Positions 42,518-52,800 of a DNA stretch of 64,000 nucleotides are shown piece after piece. The position numbers and the translations under genes are program-made. This DNA comes from Leptolyngbya sp. Cla-17 (GTDB lineage Bacteria; Cyanobacteriota; Cyanobacteriia; Leptolyngbyales; Leptolyngbyaceae): positions 2,072,161-2,136,160 of the forward strand of contig NZ_JAEVYN010000001.1 of the NCBI RefSeq assembly GCF_016807185.1, read 5' to 3'. Numbering within the stretch: the first letter of the stretch is position 1; each line of letters starts with the position of its first letter. The notes beneath the pieces were generated by a model that was not told the origin of the DNA, made no database searches, and worked only from the letters and a program-made list of their open reading frames with translations.

Positions 42518-44170
42518 TCACAAAGCGGTTTTCAACAATTCTTTGACTGTTGATACTTCGTTAAATTGTTCAGCAGCGATCGCCCAGTGTTTTTGCAGCG
42601 TTGCTTGGGGTAACGGCCCTTGTAAATGGCTCCAGGGAAGCATTTGATCAAGCTGCCAGTTTTCATGCACATATTGTTCCATTGGAGGCAATGTGCCGCG
42701 CAGTTCCTTGAATGCCCGTCGATAGCTGCCCAAAGAATCGCCATAGTGTCGAGTCAATTCTAACAAGTAAGAAAGACGACGATCGCCCCGCGACAACAAA
42801 GCTTGAATCACTGACCAATTATAGCTTTCAGGGCGAAAGTCGATGCCTTGCGATCGCAGCTTTTTTTGCAAAAATTGCAGTCGTTTTTCTGCCTGACGAT
42901 TTACGCCGCACCACTGAAATGGCGTGTGGGCTTTAGGGACAAAAGTGCTACAACCAAATGTTAGCCGTAAGCCGGGAGCCGCTTTTTTGATTGTCTTCAT
43001 CATCTCAGCGGTTTGTTCTAGGTCTATCATCTCTTCGCCGGGAAGGCCTGCCATACCGTAGAGTTTTAGGCTACTGAGTCCACCTGCTTTTGCATTGATT
43101 GCCGCCTGAATAATTTCGTCATTGGTCAGCTTTTTATTCACAATTTGGCGCACTCGCTCGGAACCGCTTTCGACCGCGATCGTCACGGATCTGCTGTCAT
43201 GTTTGACCAACGTTTGTGCCAGTTTTGCCGTTACGGTGTTAGTGCGAACCGACGAAAAACTGATGCGAACATGGTCGTAATCGGGATGGTTCAGATAGTC
43301 CAGCAGCGTTTCAAACTCAGGATGTTGGGTGATGGAAGCGCCCAGCAAACCGAGGCGATCAGTGACTTTTAATCCACGGGCGATCGCTGGAATCAACGAC
43401 TCTTCTAAACTTGCCACCCGAAACGGCAGGGTTAAATAGCTGGCAAGGCAAAAGCGGCACATTTCTGGACAACTCCGCACGACTTCCACCATAAAGATGT
43501 TTTCCCAAGCAGCTTTCTCGGTGACCACGGTTGAGGCAGAGAGCGTGTTTCCGCGGTAGGTCTGCTTGGCAATCTGGGTAGGAACGCCTGAGTGGAGAGG
43601 CGAGATCGCCTGTATCCAACCATCTGCTCCGTTATAAGTGACTTCGTACAGGCTAGGAATATAGATACCCGGAACCTGCGCTAAATGTTGCAGTTGGGTT
43701 GCGCGATCGTAGGTTCGCACGGCTTGATACGCTTCAATGAACTCTCCCAGCAATAGTTCCCCATCGCCCAACAAAATCACATCAAAAAAATCTGCAAAGG
43801 GTTCTGGGTTAGCAGTCAGTACCGGACCGCCGCCAAACACAAGAGGATGAGCATCTTCCCGACTTACTGCCCGAATCGGAATTTGCAACGATTCCAGCAA
43901 GTTCAACACATTTACATAATCTAGTTCCCATGAAAGGGAGAAGCCCAGTAATTCTGGGTCAGACGGTAACGGCTCCTGGGCGTCTGTAAATAAGCGGCTG
44001 ACTTGCACATCACCCCGCGTTGCCAGGGTTGACCACACTACCTGATAGCCCAAACTGGTAATGCCAACACTGTATTCATTAGGAAACGCAAAAATGATGG
44101 AAATTGCGTCAGCCGTTGAGGGCGTAGGCTTAAACAGCAGGCGTTCGGCAGCAAAAGGAGATGCAGACAT
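42518..44170 (-). CDS. Radical SAM protein with N-terminal B12-binding-like domain
   Basis: About 550 aa from ATG 44170; ATG 44197 would add nine residues. The N-terminal 190 residues resemble a cobalamin-binding Rossmann domain (FAFPNEYSVGITSLGYQV, LVFGGGPVLTANPEP). The radical SAM core has the cluster motif CPEMCRFC, then GLLGASITQHPEFE, SLKLYGMAGLPGEE and a conserved HTPFQW. The reaction is unknown. Such proteins are often involved in tRNA or cofactor modification. Confidence 0.88.
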   Translation of the reverse strand: MSASPFAAERLLFKPTPSTADAISIIFAFPNEYSVGITSLGYQVVWSTLATRGDVQVSRLFTDAQEPLPSDPELLGFSLSWELDYVNVLNLLESLQIPIRAVSREDAHPLVFGGGPVLTANPEPFADFFDVILLGDGELLLGEFIEAYQAVRTYDRATQLQHLAQVPGIYIPSLYEVTYNGADGWIQAISPLHSGVPTQIAKQTYRGNTLSASTVVTEKAAWENIFMVEVVRSCPEMCRFCLASYLTLPFRVASLEESLIPAIARGLKVTDRLGLLGASITQHPEFETLLDYLNHPDYDHVRISFSSVRTNTVTAKLAQTLVKHDSRSVTIAVESGSERVRQIVNKKLTNDEIIQAAINAKAGGLSSLKLYGMAGLPGEEMIDLEQTAEMMKTIKKAAPGLRLTFGCSTFVPKAHTPFQWCGVNRQAEKRLQFLQKKLRSQGIDFRPESYNWSVIQALLSRGDRRLSYLLELTRHYGDSLGSYRRAFKELRGTLPPMEQYVHENWQLDQMLPWSHLQGPLPQATLQKHWAIAAEQFNEVSTVKELLKTAL

Positions 44171-44332
44171 GAAGTTCTCGGAGTCGAGCTTATTCAAGGT
44201 AACACCTATATTCTTAGGGTTGTTTCTCTATTAGGGCGATCGCTCTACTAAAGAAAACGCGATCACATCGAAATAACCTCGTCTCAAAAGATGAGAGGAA
44301 TTCATCCCAAGAAAAATCTGAAAGCAGGAAAG

Positions 44333-44881
44333 TTAAGAAATTCCTTCATAAGAGAGGCTTTGCTGCTGTAGTCGATGCATGTAGTGAAACAAATTCCAGC
44401 AATACTGCTCTGGCAAACCACAGGTTATGGCACCCCGCATGACCACATTAAAATACCAGTCGTTTGGGGCTAACTCTTCTGCCAGCTTATCCACCACCAC
44501 ATAGGTGCGGACGGCTGCATAAACCCGCTGGTGACAATTGACTGTCACCGTTTCACGGCGGTAGCCACACCGAGGAACCTCCTCTCGCTCATCCAAAAAA
44601 TCACTCAGTCGCCCCGGTAAGTGATACAACACACCTTCCACCGTTGAGCCGGGTGCCTGAACTATATCCAGCGTGCCACAGTCGCGTTTTGGAGATCGCC
44701 GATAAAAACCGAGGCGATGGTCTTTGAGGGTTGCATGCCCGATGACATATGAGTAAACACATTCACCCAGCGATCGCTTCAAATCTACAGGGCACATACA
44801 AGACCCGTAGGCGAAGTAATAAAATGGTTCCAAAGAAGAGGATGAAGACAGATCAGGCGAATTGTTTGAATGCTGACTCAT
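44333..44881 (-). CDS. Gamma-glutamylcyclotransferase family protein
   Basis: 182 aa with the family's substrate loop FAYGSCMCPVDLKRSLG near 22-38 and a later acidic catalytic region LDEREEVPRCGYRRETV. Proteins of this fold release 5-oxoproline from gamma-glutamyl groups, but many family members lack known substrates. The usual YGSN is YGSC here. Confidence 0.82.
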   Translation of the reverse strand: MSQHSNNSPDLSSSSSLEPFYYFAYGSCMCPVDLKRSLGECVYSYVIGHATLKDHRLGFYRRSPKRDCGTLDIVQAPGSTVEGVLYHLPGRLSDFLDEREEVPRCGYRRETVTVNCHQRVYAAVRTYVVVDKLAEELAPNDWYFNVVMRGAITCGLPEQYCWNLFHYMHRLQQQSLSYEGIS

Positions 44882-44916
44882 CGCAGATTTGAAATAAGAA
44901 ACAATCTACACGACTG

Positions 44917-45444
44917 TTAAACAGTTGGAACAAATCGTTTGCGAAGTGATTCTGCCCGCCGTTTTGCTGTGGAGTTCTCCGGTTCAAAAAGAAGAACCTG
45001 TTCATAGGCCTCAAGCGCTTGCGCCATCAACTGTTTACGCTCATAAGCATGACCAATATTATTGAGGGCAGTGACGTAATTAGGATTTGCTTTGAGGGAG
45101 TCCTTATAATGCCGAATTGCCAGGTCGTATTGCTCTTGCGAAAAGTAGGCAAACCCAAGGGCGTTATAAATCAGCGCGTTCTCTTCGATAGAGATATTTT
45201 CGTCCTTCAATGCTTTCTTAAATTGAACGCTCGCCTGAGCATAAATTCGCTTCGTCAAATAAATGCTGCCCAGTTCAAAATACTCCTGGGCTGTTCCTTT
45301 CTCTTTCGTCAGTTTGCTTTGCAGCCGCTCTAGGGAATTTTCGACCTTACGGGTCTGCAAAATTTGTCGCAGTACTGCCCATCCTGCTGCCACCAAAATC
45401 ACTAGCAATAAACCGATATAAAGAATAGGAAGATCAGTATTCAT
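44917..45444 (-). CDS. Membrane-anchored TPR protein
   Basis: 175 aa: N-terminal helix (ILYIGLLLVILVAAGWAVL), then about three tetratricopeptide repeats (AQEYFELGSIYLTKRIYAQA, ALIYNALGFAYFSQEQYDLA, VTALNNIGHAYERKQLMAQA). It is probably a scaffold. It lies next to the gamma-glutamylcyclotransferase gene (gap 35 bp) on the same strand. Confidence 0.9.
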   Translation of the reverse strand: MNTDLPILYIGLLLVILVAAGWAVLRQILQTRKVENSLERLQSKLTKEKGTAQEYFELGSIYLTKRIYAQASVQFKKALKDENISIEENALIYNALGFAYFSQEQYDLAIRHYKDSLKANPNYVTALNNIGHAYERKQLMAQALEAYEQVLLFEPENSTAKRRAESLRKRFVPTV

Positions 45445-45526
45445 ATTAAATTCTTAAGTTCATCAAGCAGGGATTTAAATAGTCTTGCATCTACATTCAA
45501 AACTATCTTAAAACAAGAGAAGATTG

Positions 45527-46372
45527 CTACCGGATCGGTAAGCCCCAATACTTCGCCCGTTCTTCAAGCCAGCCACTATTTCTCAGGCGAGTTAAAATTT
45601 GGTCAATCTGCTCTTTTAGCTCATTGTATTGCTGTCCCTTGGGCAAAACAATGGAAAGCAACTCTGAGGAAAGAGCAGGTAAAATAACCCGGTATTCAGG
45701 AAACTCCTGCGACCAACCAATGAGGATACTGGCATCGCCTGCAAAAGCGATCACGTCGCCCCGATCCAACATCGCTTTGGCAGCATCATAAGACTCAACT
45801 CCCACCAAACTTACCCTAGGCAATTGACTACGAAGTGATTCAACTGCACTAGAACCATTGATTGCCGCAACCGTCGTTCCTGCCAAATCAGTGGCTTTCT
45901 GAATCGTGGAAGACCGGGTAATGATGACTGTGCCATCGGTGTAATAAGGCAAACTAAAGCTGAGAATGCGGAGACGGGATGGAGTTAAGGTAGCATGGGC
46001 GATCGCAATATCAACCTCACCCTTTATCACTAACGAAAATCGTTCTTGATTGGTAACAGGCTTTAGTTCTACAGCGCCTGATTGCCCTAAGAGTTCTTGG
46101 GCTAAGCGCTGAGATAAGTCAATCTCCAATCCTTGAAGCTGCCCGCTAGCGCTGCGAAACCCTAAGGGGCGCACGTTTTCCTTTACTGCCACAATCAAAC
46201 GCCCCCGCTTTTTGATCGCTAACAAATCGGCAGCGATCGCGAACGAGGGCGAAAAGCTTAAAAAAGCAATAGCACCAAAGCTAAAGGCAATGCCCATCAA
46301 AATTGGCAACTTCAGCAACGTGCGAGCAGGCAAACCGTTAAGCAGCCTTCTTTGCGGCGAATTGGCTAGCAA
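45527..46372 (-). CDS. Amino-acid-type ABC transporter substrate-binding protein
   Basis: Up to 281 aa of the SBP_bac_3 family. Signal region LMGIAFSFGAIAFLSFSPSF then AIAA; mature part starts LLAIKKRGRLIVAVKEN, with LEIDLSQRLAQELLG and VKGEVDIAIAHATLT-like IKGEVDIAIAHATLTP. The frame overlaps the end of rplT by 35 bp; a start at 46297 (ATG) would avoid this but shorten the signal. Start uncertain; no transporter partners nearby. Confidence 0.85.
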   Translation of the reverse strand: MLANSPQRRLLNGLPARTLLKLPILMGIAFSFGAIAFLSFSPSFAIAADLLAIKKRGRLIVAVKENVRPLGFRSASGQLQGLEIDLSQRLAQELLGQSGAVELKPVTNQERFSLVIKGEVDIAIAHATLTPSRLRILSFSLPYYTDGTVIITRSSTIQKATDLAGTTVAAINGSSAVESLRSQLPRVSLVGVESYDAAKAMLDRGDVIAFAGDASILIGWSQEFPEYRVILPALSSELLSIVLPKGQQYNELKEQIDQILTRLRNSGWLEERAKYWGLPIR

Positions 46373-46706
46373 TTTCCATTACCTTGGTAAAACCAGCAGG
46401 ATCAAGAATTGCCATTTGTGACAACATCTTGCGGTTGATTTGCACATCTGCTTTTTTTAAGTTGCCAATTAGCTGGCTGTAGCTCATGCCGTGAAGGCGA
46501 GCCGCTGCGTTGATGCGGGTAATCCACAGACGACGAAAATCGCGTTTGCGCTTGCGGCGGTCGCGATAGGCATTCCGCAGTGCCTTCATCACCTGTTGAT
46601 TAGCTATCCGAAACAGCTTGGAATGGGATCCTCGGAATCCCTTAGCCATCTTTAAAATCTTCTTGCGGCGCTTTCGTGCTACATTACCGCGCTTTACCCG
46701 TGCCAT
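46338..46706 (-). CDS. rplT: 50S ribosomal protein L20
   Basis: 122 aa, very basic; starts ARVKRGNVARKRRKKILKMA and contains FRRLWITRINAAARLHGMSY, MKALRNAYRDRRKRKR and ALDPAGF-like AILDPAGFTKVME. Binds 23S rRNA early in assembly. It follows rpmI after 130 bp; infC is not adjacent. The leader contains AGTCTTT/AAAGACT, a small hairpin. Confidence 0.97.
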   Translation of the reverse strand: MARVKRGNVARKRRKKILKMAKGFRGSHSKLFRIANQQVMKALRNAYRDRRKRKRDFRRLWITRINAAARLHGMSYSQLIGNLKKADVQINRKMLSQMAILDPAGFTKVMEIASQFAAKKAA

Positions 46707-46839
46707 AGTGATCTATCCTTCTGAACCGTCTTTATTTAATTTCTTTAGGAAAGTCTTTAGTAAAAGATTTGACTGGACTACTCATAGCTTCAGGCAGTCT
46801 TTTCAAAGACTCAGGTTTAGCTCAAGCGCCCTAACTTTA

Positions 46840-47034
46840 TAGATAGGGAAGCATCAAATGTACGTTGTCCGTATCTCGATCGTTAACCACTGACACACCT
46901 GCAAGGCGGCGGCGACGTGAAGCACTCTTATGTTCTAACAAATGCTTTCTGGAAGGTGGGCGATGCACGATTTTGCCAGATCCAGTGGCTCTCAGGCGCT
47001 TCGCAGCAGCTTTGCGGGTCTTTAGCTTAGGCAT
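46840..47034 (-). CDS. rpmI: 50S ribosomal protein L35
   Basis: 64-65 aa from ATG 47034. The sequence begins PKLKTRKAAAKRLRATGSGK and ends with a VHLMLPYL tail, and it has the full RRPPSRKHLLEHKSASRRRR-like basic core. An upstream in-frame start at 47061 would add nine non-conserved residues. The stop lies at 46837-46839. Confidence 0.96.
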
Positions 47035-47153
47035 GGGGTCTACGTTAGGAAAAATCAACACAGCTTACTATAGTACTACTTGTTTTTTATAAAGAGCAAG
47101 CCTAAAGCTGATAGTTTTTTCAACAAATCATGCACACCTTGAGAACATTGGGC

Positions 47154-47245
47154 TACACTAGGGGGTGCAACTGCGAGCCCTTCGCAGGATTTCTAGTTTT
47201 TAGAAAGTAGTGCACTTTGGAGGTGGGTCTAAGCCCACTTTTTTT
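47154..47245 (+). ncRNA. Predicted structured leader with three-way junction and terminator, upstream of rimP
   Basis: After a TACACT (-10-like, 47154-47159) the sequence can fold as follows: P1 GTGCA (47165-47169)/TGCAC (47211-47215); P2 CTGCGA (47171-47176)/TCGCAG (47182-47187); P3 TTTCTA (47190-47195)/TAGAAA (47201-47206). P2 and P3 are enclosed by P1. Then comes GTGGGT (47223-47228)/GCCCAC (47233-47238) and T7 (47239-47245). The P2 loop AGCCC repeats the AGCCC of the terminator's 3' arm, so it could compete for GGGT. Structure and function are inferred from base pairing alone. Confidence 0.5.
47223..47245 (+). terminator. Intrinsic terminator in the rimP leader (probable attenuator)
   Basis: GTGGGT-CTAA-GCCCAC followed by TTTTTTT, ending 18 bp before the rimP ATG. 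As rimP is the next gene on this strand and no coding sequence precedes it, the terminator probably controls read-through into rimP-nusA-infB. Confidence 0.75.
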
Positions 47246-47263
47246 GTTTTTATTTCAGTGTCT

Positions 47264-47725
47264 ATGACCCATTCCCTTATCCCGCACATTCTTGAACTTG
47301 CTAATCCTGTAGCTGCATCTCTAGGCCTAGAAGTTGTCGGAGCTGTTTTTCGGACGAATCAAAGTCCTCCAGTTTTGCGAGTTGATATTCGCAATCTGAA
47401 CGATGATACGGGGCTAGATGACTGTGAGCGCATGAGCCGAGCCTTGGAGACAGTATTAGATGAATCTGAAATTGTTCCTGATGCCTATGCGTTGGAGGTA
47501 TCCAGCCCTGGTATTTCTCGTTTACTCAGTACAGATCGAGAATTTATCTCGTTTAAAGGCTTTACTGTAACTGTTAGAGCCTCTGAGCCTTACGCTGGTC
47601 ACAAAGAATGGGTGGGGAAGTTGGTTCGGCGCGATCAGGAGGCTGTTCACCTGAGCCAAAAAGGACGGGCGATCGCCATCCCCTGTCATCTCATTACCAA
47701 AGTCCAGCTTGTTGAGCCTGCTTAA
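47264..47725 (+). CDS. rimP: Ribosome maturation factor RimP
   Basis: 153 aa from ATG 47264; the frame extends to 47210, but that part lies in the terminator. Features: AASLGLEVVGAVFRTNQSPP, then VLRVDIRN, GLDDCERMSRALETVLDE, ALEVSSPGISRLLSTDREF. Required for 30S maturation. First gene of rimP-nusA-ylxR-infB. Confidence 0.95.
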   Translation: MTHSLIPHILELANPVAASLGLEVVGAVFRTNQSPPVLRVDIRNLNDDTGLDDCERMSRALETVLDESEIVPDAYALEVSSPGISRLLSTDREFISFKGFTVTVRASEPYAGHKEWVGKLVRRDQEAVHLSQKGRAIAIPCHLITKVQLVEPA

Positions 47726-47788
47726 GCTTTTAATTTCATTAATTTTCTTTTTTCCTCACTTCATTGCCACCACCACGGAGATTTTGCT

Positions 47789-49105
47789 ATGTCAATGGTC
47801 GCCTTACCCGGACTACGAGAAATGATTGAAGGCATCAGCCGAGAACGGAATTTGCCAAAAGTCGCCGTTCAAGCTGCTCTGCGCGAAGCGTTGCTCAAAG
47901 GGTATGAGCGTTATCGTCGAACTCAACGGTTAGACGGCAACAATTTTGACGAAGAGTATTTTGTGAATTTTGAAGTGGAGTTGGATGTTGAAGAAGAAGG
48001 TTTCCGGGTTTTGGCTGCGAAAACTATCGTAGAAGAAGTAGAGAACCCAGATCACCAAATTGCTTTACAGGAAGTGCTTGAAGTGGCGGCTGAAGCTCAA
48101 CCTGGAGATACGGTGGTATTAGATGTGACCCCCGAACAGGGCGACTTTGGGCGGATGGCTGCGATTCAAACAAAGCAGGTTCTCGCGCAAAAATTGCGGG
48201 ATCAACAACGGAAGTTGGTGCAAGAGGAGTTTCAAGACTTGGAAGATACCGTGTTACAGGCACGAGTCCTGCGGTTTGAGCGGCAGTCCGTAATTATGGC
48301 TGTCATGAGCGGTTTCGGGCAAGTTGAAGTTGAAGCCGAATTGCCCAAACGTGAACAGTTGCCTAATGATAATTATCGAGCAAATGCAACGTTTAAGGTT
48401 TATCTAAAGCGCGTATCAGAAGGTTCTCATCGCGGACCCCAGCTTATGGTTTCGCGATCAGATGCCGGACTGGTTGTATATTTATTTGCTAATGAGGTGC
48501 CGGAGATTGAGGATGAAATTGTCCGTATTGTCGCTGTGGCAAGAGAAGCAAATCCGCCTTCACGCTCTGTGGGTCCTCGTACCAAGATTGCAGTTGATAC
48601 TATAGAGCGAGATGTAGATCCAGTGGGTGCTTGCATCGGTGCCAGAGGATCTCGCATCCAAGTTGTGGTGAACGAACTGCGGGGTGAAAAAATTGATGTG
48701 ATTCGCTGGTCGCCAGATCCGTCCACCTACATTGCAAATGCGCTGAGTCCGGCAAGAGTGGATGAAGTTCGGCTAATGGATCCAGAAGGGCGGCAAACTC
48801 ACGTTTTAGTTGCAGAAGATCAGCTTAGTTTGGCGATCGGTAAAGAAGGTCAGAACGTTCGGTTAGCGGCTCGATTAACGGGATGGAAAATTGATATTAA
48901 AGATTCTGCTAAATATGATTACGAAACAGAGGATCTAAAGATAGGAGAAATATTGAGTAGTCGCCAACCTGTTCAATATGAGCAAGACTATGAAGATGAA
49001 GAACTGTATGAGGAAGAAGTGGACGAAACTCTAACGCCTGTCGCTCACGCTGATGAATCTATGGAGCAGGAAGATTTAAAGGAAGTGGAGACGGAAATAA
49101 AGTGA
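47789..49105 (+). CDS. nusA: Transcription termination/antitermination factor NusA
   Basis: 438 aa. N-terminal RNA-polymerase-binding domain (VAVQAALREALLKGYERYRR region), S1 domain near 135-200, two KH domains (IERDVDPVGACIGARGSRIQ; EDQLSLAIGKEGQNVRLAAR) and an acidic tail EDYEDEELYEEEVDE-like. No C-terminal acidic AR repeats. Binds RNA polymerase and nascent RNA; in other bacteria it influences terminators including those in its own operon. Confidence 0.97.
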   Translation: MSMVALPGLREMIEGISRERNLPKVAVQAALREALLKGYERYRRTQRLDGNNFDEEYFVNFEVELDVEEEGFRVLAAKTIVEEVENPDHQIALQEVLEVAAEAQPGDTVVLDVTPEQGDFGRMAAIQTKQVLAQKLRDQQRKLVQEEFQDLEDTVLQARVLRFERQSVIMAVMSGFGQVEVEAELPKREQLPNDNYRANATFKVYLKRVSEGSHRGPQLMVSRSDAGLVVYLFANEVPEIEDEIVRIVAVAREANPPSRSVGPRTKIAVDTIERDVDPVGACIGARGSRIQVVVNELRGEKIDVIRWSPDPSTYIANALSPARVDEVRLMDPEGRQTHVLVAEDQLSLAIGKEGQNVRLAARLTGWKIDIKDSAKYDYETEDLKIGEILSSRQPVQYEQDYEDEELYEEEVDETLTPVAHADESMEQEDLKEVETEIK

Positions 49106-49158
49106 TAGAACAGACTTCAAATTAATTCAGACCGATTGGAGCAAGATAGGGTTTGGCA

Positions 49159-49407
49159 ATGAAGCCCAGTTACCGCCGATGTGTTGCTTGCCGAAAAGCC
49201 GCTCTCAAAGTAGATTTTTGGCGAATTGTCAGAGTACATCCTTCGCAAGAAGTGCATCTAGATGAAGGAATGGGGCGCTCTGCTTATTTGTGTCCCAAAA
49301 TAGAGTGCCTCAAAGCAGCACGTAAGAAAAACCGATTGGGAAGGGCACTGAAAGCAGCAGTACCTGATTCTCTGTATGAAAATCTGGAACAGCGCTTTTC
49401 AAAGTAG
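49159..49407 (+). CDS. YlxR family protein (DUF448)
   Basis: 82 aa from ATG 49159. It has SYRRCVACRKAALKVDFWRIV and MGRSAYLCPKIECLKAARKKN, the YlxR RNA-binding fold with C-x2-C. It sits between nusA and infB as in many bacteria. The downstream gap to infB is long (417 bp). Confidence 0.93.
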   Translation: MKPSYRRCVACRKAALKVDFWRIVRVHPSQEVHLDEGMGRSAYLCPKIECLKAARKKNRLGRALKAAVPDSLYENLEQRFSK

Positions 49408-49824
49408 GAGTTAAAGATACAATGAGGCAAAAATTTAGCTAGGAATTCTTGAGAAATGCTGAAACATGTGGCAGAAAGCTTTCGTTCAGCATGATTGAGT
49501 TAGAATGTTTTGTGGTTTGGTGGAGACAGCAGATGGGCGATCGCACAGAATTTAGACTATGACAAAATCTTGTGCAATTTGAAGTCATCACCACTTCTCA
49601 AGATTTGTGCAAAATTAGAGTAGGGATGATTGCTAAAGTTGAAAACAACTTTAGAATTGCAAAGCAGGGTTTGTCTTGAGCAATCTTGATTTTCTCGGCT
49701 GTTGAACGACAGACATCAGAAGACTTAGAATTAAAGAGGGTTAGGGTTTGGATTGACTGTTGTTTTAGTTGGAACGGTGACAAACATGTGAAAACTACTG
49801 GATTAGGTACGAAGAGGAAATTGG
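49408..49824. other. infB leader/spacer with hairpins
   Basis: 417 bp with no gene. CTAAAGTTG (49633-49641), loop AAAA, CAACTTTAG (49646-49654) is a perfect 9-bp hairpin without a T-run. A second weaker stem AAATCTTG/CAAGATTT with an inner GAAG/CTTC lies near 49566-49609. A HIP1-containing segment is at 49540. Whether infB has its own promoter here is unclear. Confidence 0.5.
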
Positions 49825-52800
49825 ATGAATAGCGGAAAAATCAGAATTTACGAGATTTCACGGGAATTAAATTTGGATAACAAAGACATATTGGCAATTT
49901 GTGAGCAACTAAGCATTTCGGTTAAAAGCCATAGCAGCACGATTACAGACTCGGAAGCTGAAAGAATTCATACAGCGGCTGAAAAATATACTGCTACTCA
50001 TTCATCCTCTGTTAAACCAGTGACACGACCAGCAAATAACTCATCTGCCGCAGAACCCAAACAAAGAGTGTCTGTGCCAGTTCAAAAGAAGCAGCAGATC
50101 GTAGCAATCAAATCTGTCACACGCTCACCTAATGTTGAAGCGCCTACTCCTCCTACCTATAAACCTTCGCCGATAGAAACGGGCTCGTTAGCACCAACCC
50201 AATCATCGCCAAAACCAGTTGAGTTAGGTCGTCCAGAACGCGCGATCGCATCAGACGAGACGCTAGTCAAGCCATCGGAGAAAGTAGTCACCTCTACTTC
50301 CTTAGATACTAAAGCTGTTTCCTTAGATATTGAAGTTAAAGAACTTCCGTCTCCGCAGGTTGATGTATCCCCCCAGGCTTTCACAGCGTCCCCTGAAGAA
50401 GATACTGCTGCCACCCTAGCATCTCCGCCACCTCGTCCTGAAGCTGTTACCCCTAGTGCGCCTCGGAACAGCTTAGTTCCCAACACATCTAGTCGCCCCA
50501 TTTTGAAAAGGGTTCGCGTTGAAGAGCCTGCTTCAGCGACAGAGACAGCAGATGGAGTAAATCGACAACCTAGCACGGGAGCGCGATCAGTCAAACCACC
50601 TGCAAAATCCTCAGCGCCTAATGCTAAGCCAACGATGCCCGCTCGGCAGCTTGTAGGGAAACCAGCAGAAGGTAAGCCTATTCCTCGTCCTCAGCAGCAA
50701 ACGATCGTAGAACTGCGGCGACCTAAACCCGTTCGCCCTGATGCAGATTCTACTTCCACAGAGGGCAGAATGCCCGGAGCGATGGATGATTTAGTACGCC
50801 CTGAACTACGGGTTAATCGTCCTACTAGAACTCCTCCAATGGGCGATGTAGCAGTAGGTGCTGATCCCTTATTGCAGCCTAAACCCGCACTGCCACGTAC
50901 TGTCAAAAAAGGCAAAGATTGGCAAGATGGGGAGGACGAAGAGTCACAGCTAAAATCTCCCAAAGTTGGTACCAAAGCGAAGCGGAGAGTTCAACCTGAT
51001 TTAGATGCTGAGGAGGAAGATCTCGATACGCTTCTAGAAGGGGAGGACGGCGAAGATGGAACTGGTGGCAACCAAGTGAGTTTGTCCTTGGTGCGTCCTG
51101 CTAAACCCAAAGGAATGCGTCAGGCTCCTACGAAAGCACCCATAGCCATCACTCAAAAGCCTAAAAAAGGTGGCTCTGGTTCTCGAGATCGCCGCGATCG
51201 CCGCGAAGAGGTGAAGGTCGAAAAACCAACCAATATCACGCTGCTGGGTAGTTTAACTGTTCAGGAACTTGCCGCCAAAATGGAAACTCCTGAAACAGAT
51301 ATTATCAGAGCCTTATTTATGAAAGGCATCATGGCAACCGTGACCCAGACTTTAGATATAGAAACTGCCACAATGGTTGCCCTTGAACTGGGTGTGGAAG
51401 CGGAAGTAGGAGTGCGGCAGGCTGCGGCCACCAAAGTTATCGAAATGTTAGATGTCGGTGATTTGGAAAGTTTGCAGCGTCGTCCACCCGTTGTTACTAT
51501 CATGGGTCACGTAGACCACGGCAAAACATCCTTACTAGACTCTATTCGCAAAACGAAAGTGGCTCAGGGTGAGGCTGGCGGCATTACCCAGCACATCGGT
51601 GCCTACCACGTTGATGTGGAACACAATGGCGAAATGCAAAAGGTTGTTTTCCTAGATACACCGGGTCACGAAGCCTTTACTGCAATGCGCGCACGGGGCG
51701 CACGGGTAACGGATGTGGCAATCTTAGTCGTGGCTGCCGATGATGGAGTTCAGCCGCAAACAATCGAAGCGATTAGCCACGCCAAGGCTGCCGAAGTGCC
51801 GATTGTGATTGCCATCAACAAGATTGATAAGGAAGGCGCTCAACCTGAGCGTGTTAAACAAGAACTGACAGAGTACGGATTGGTTCCGGAAGAATGGGGT
51901 GGCGATACCATTATGGTTCCGGTTAGCGCACTTAATGGCGATAACCTCGATACGCTGCTAGAGATGATTCTGTTGGTCACCGAAATTGAGGAACTGTCTG
52001 CAAACCCTGATCGCGTTGCGAAAGGAACGGTGATTGAAGCTCACTTGGATAAGGCAAAAGGTCCAGTTGCCACACTCTTGGTTCAAAACGGAACCCTTCG
52101 AGTGGGTGATGTGTTAGTGGCGGGATCTTCCTTCGGTAAAGTACGAGCAATGGTAGACGATCGCGGTCAGCGTGTGAAAGTTGCTGGACCTTCTTTTGCA
52201 GTAGAAGTGCTGGGTCTTGCTGATGTGCCTGCGGCTGGAGATGAATTTGATGTATTCGCCGATGAGAAAGAAGCTCGTGCGGTATCTTCTGATCGGAGCG
52301 ACGAGCAGCGCCAATCTCGTTTGTTGGCAGCAATGTCTTCTCGTCGAGTCAGCTTAAATACACTCTCAGCTCGTGCGCAGGAAGGGGAACTAAAAGAACT
52401 CAACCTAGTGTTGAAAGCAGATGTGCAGGGATCGGTGGAAGCCATTCTCAGTTCGCTCAAGCAGCTTCCTCAAAATGAAGTTCAAGTCCGGGTGCTGTAT
52501 GCTGCGCCGGGTGAAATCTCTGAAACAGATATTGACTTAGCGGCTGCAAGTTCTGCTGTCATTATTGGCTTCAACACCACTCTGGCAACGGGAGCACGAC
52601 AAGCCGCTGATCGCCTTGGGGTAGATGTGCGAGATTACAACATCATCTACAACTTGCTGGATGACATCCAAGGAGCAATGGAAGGCTTACTTGATCCTGA
52701 ACTCGTGGAAGAACCTTTGGGTCAGGTGGAAGTGCGGGCTGTCTTCCCCGTTGGACGAGGGCAGGTGGCAGGCTGCTATGTTCAATCTGGTAAAATCGTG

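Noticed and set aside
50157..52460. Long minus-strand open frames opposite infB
   Set aside because: They are antisense to the Pro/Ser-rich linker and GTPase domain of IF-2; composition follows the opposite strand and no domain pattern is seen.
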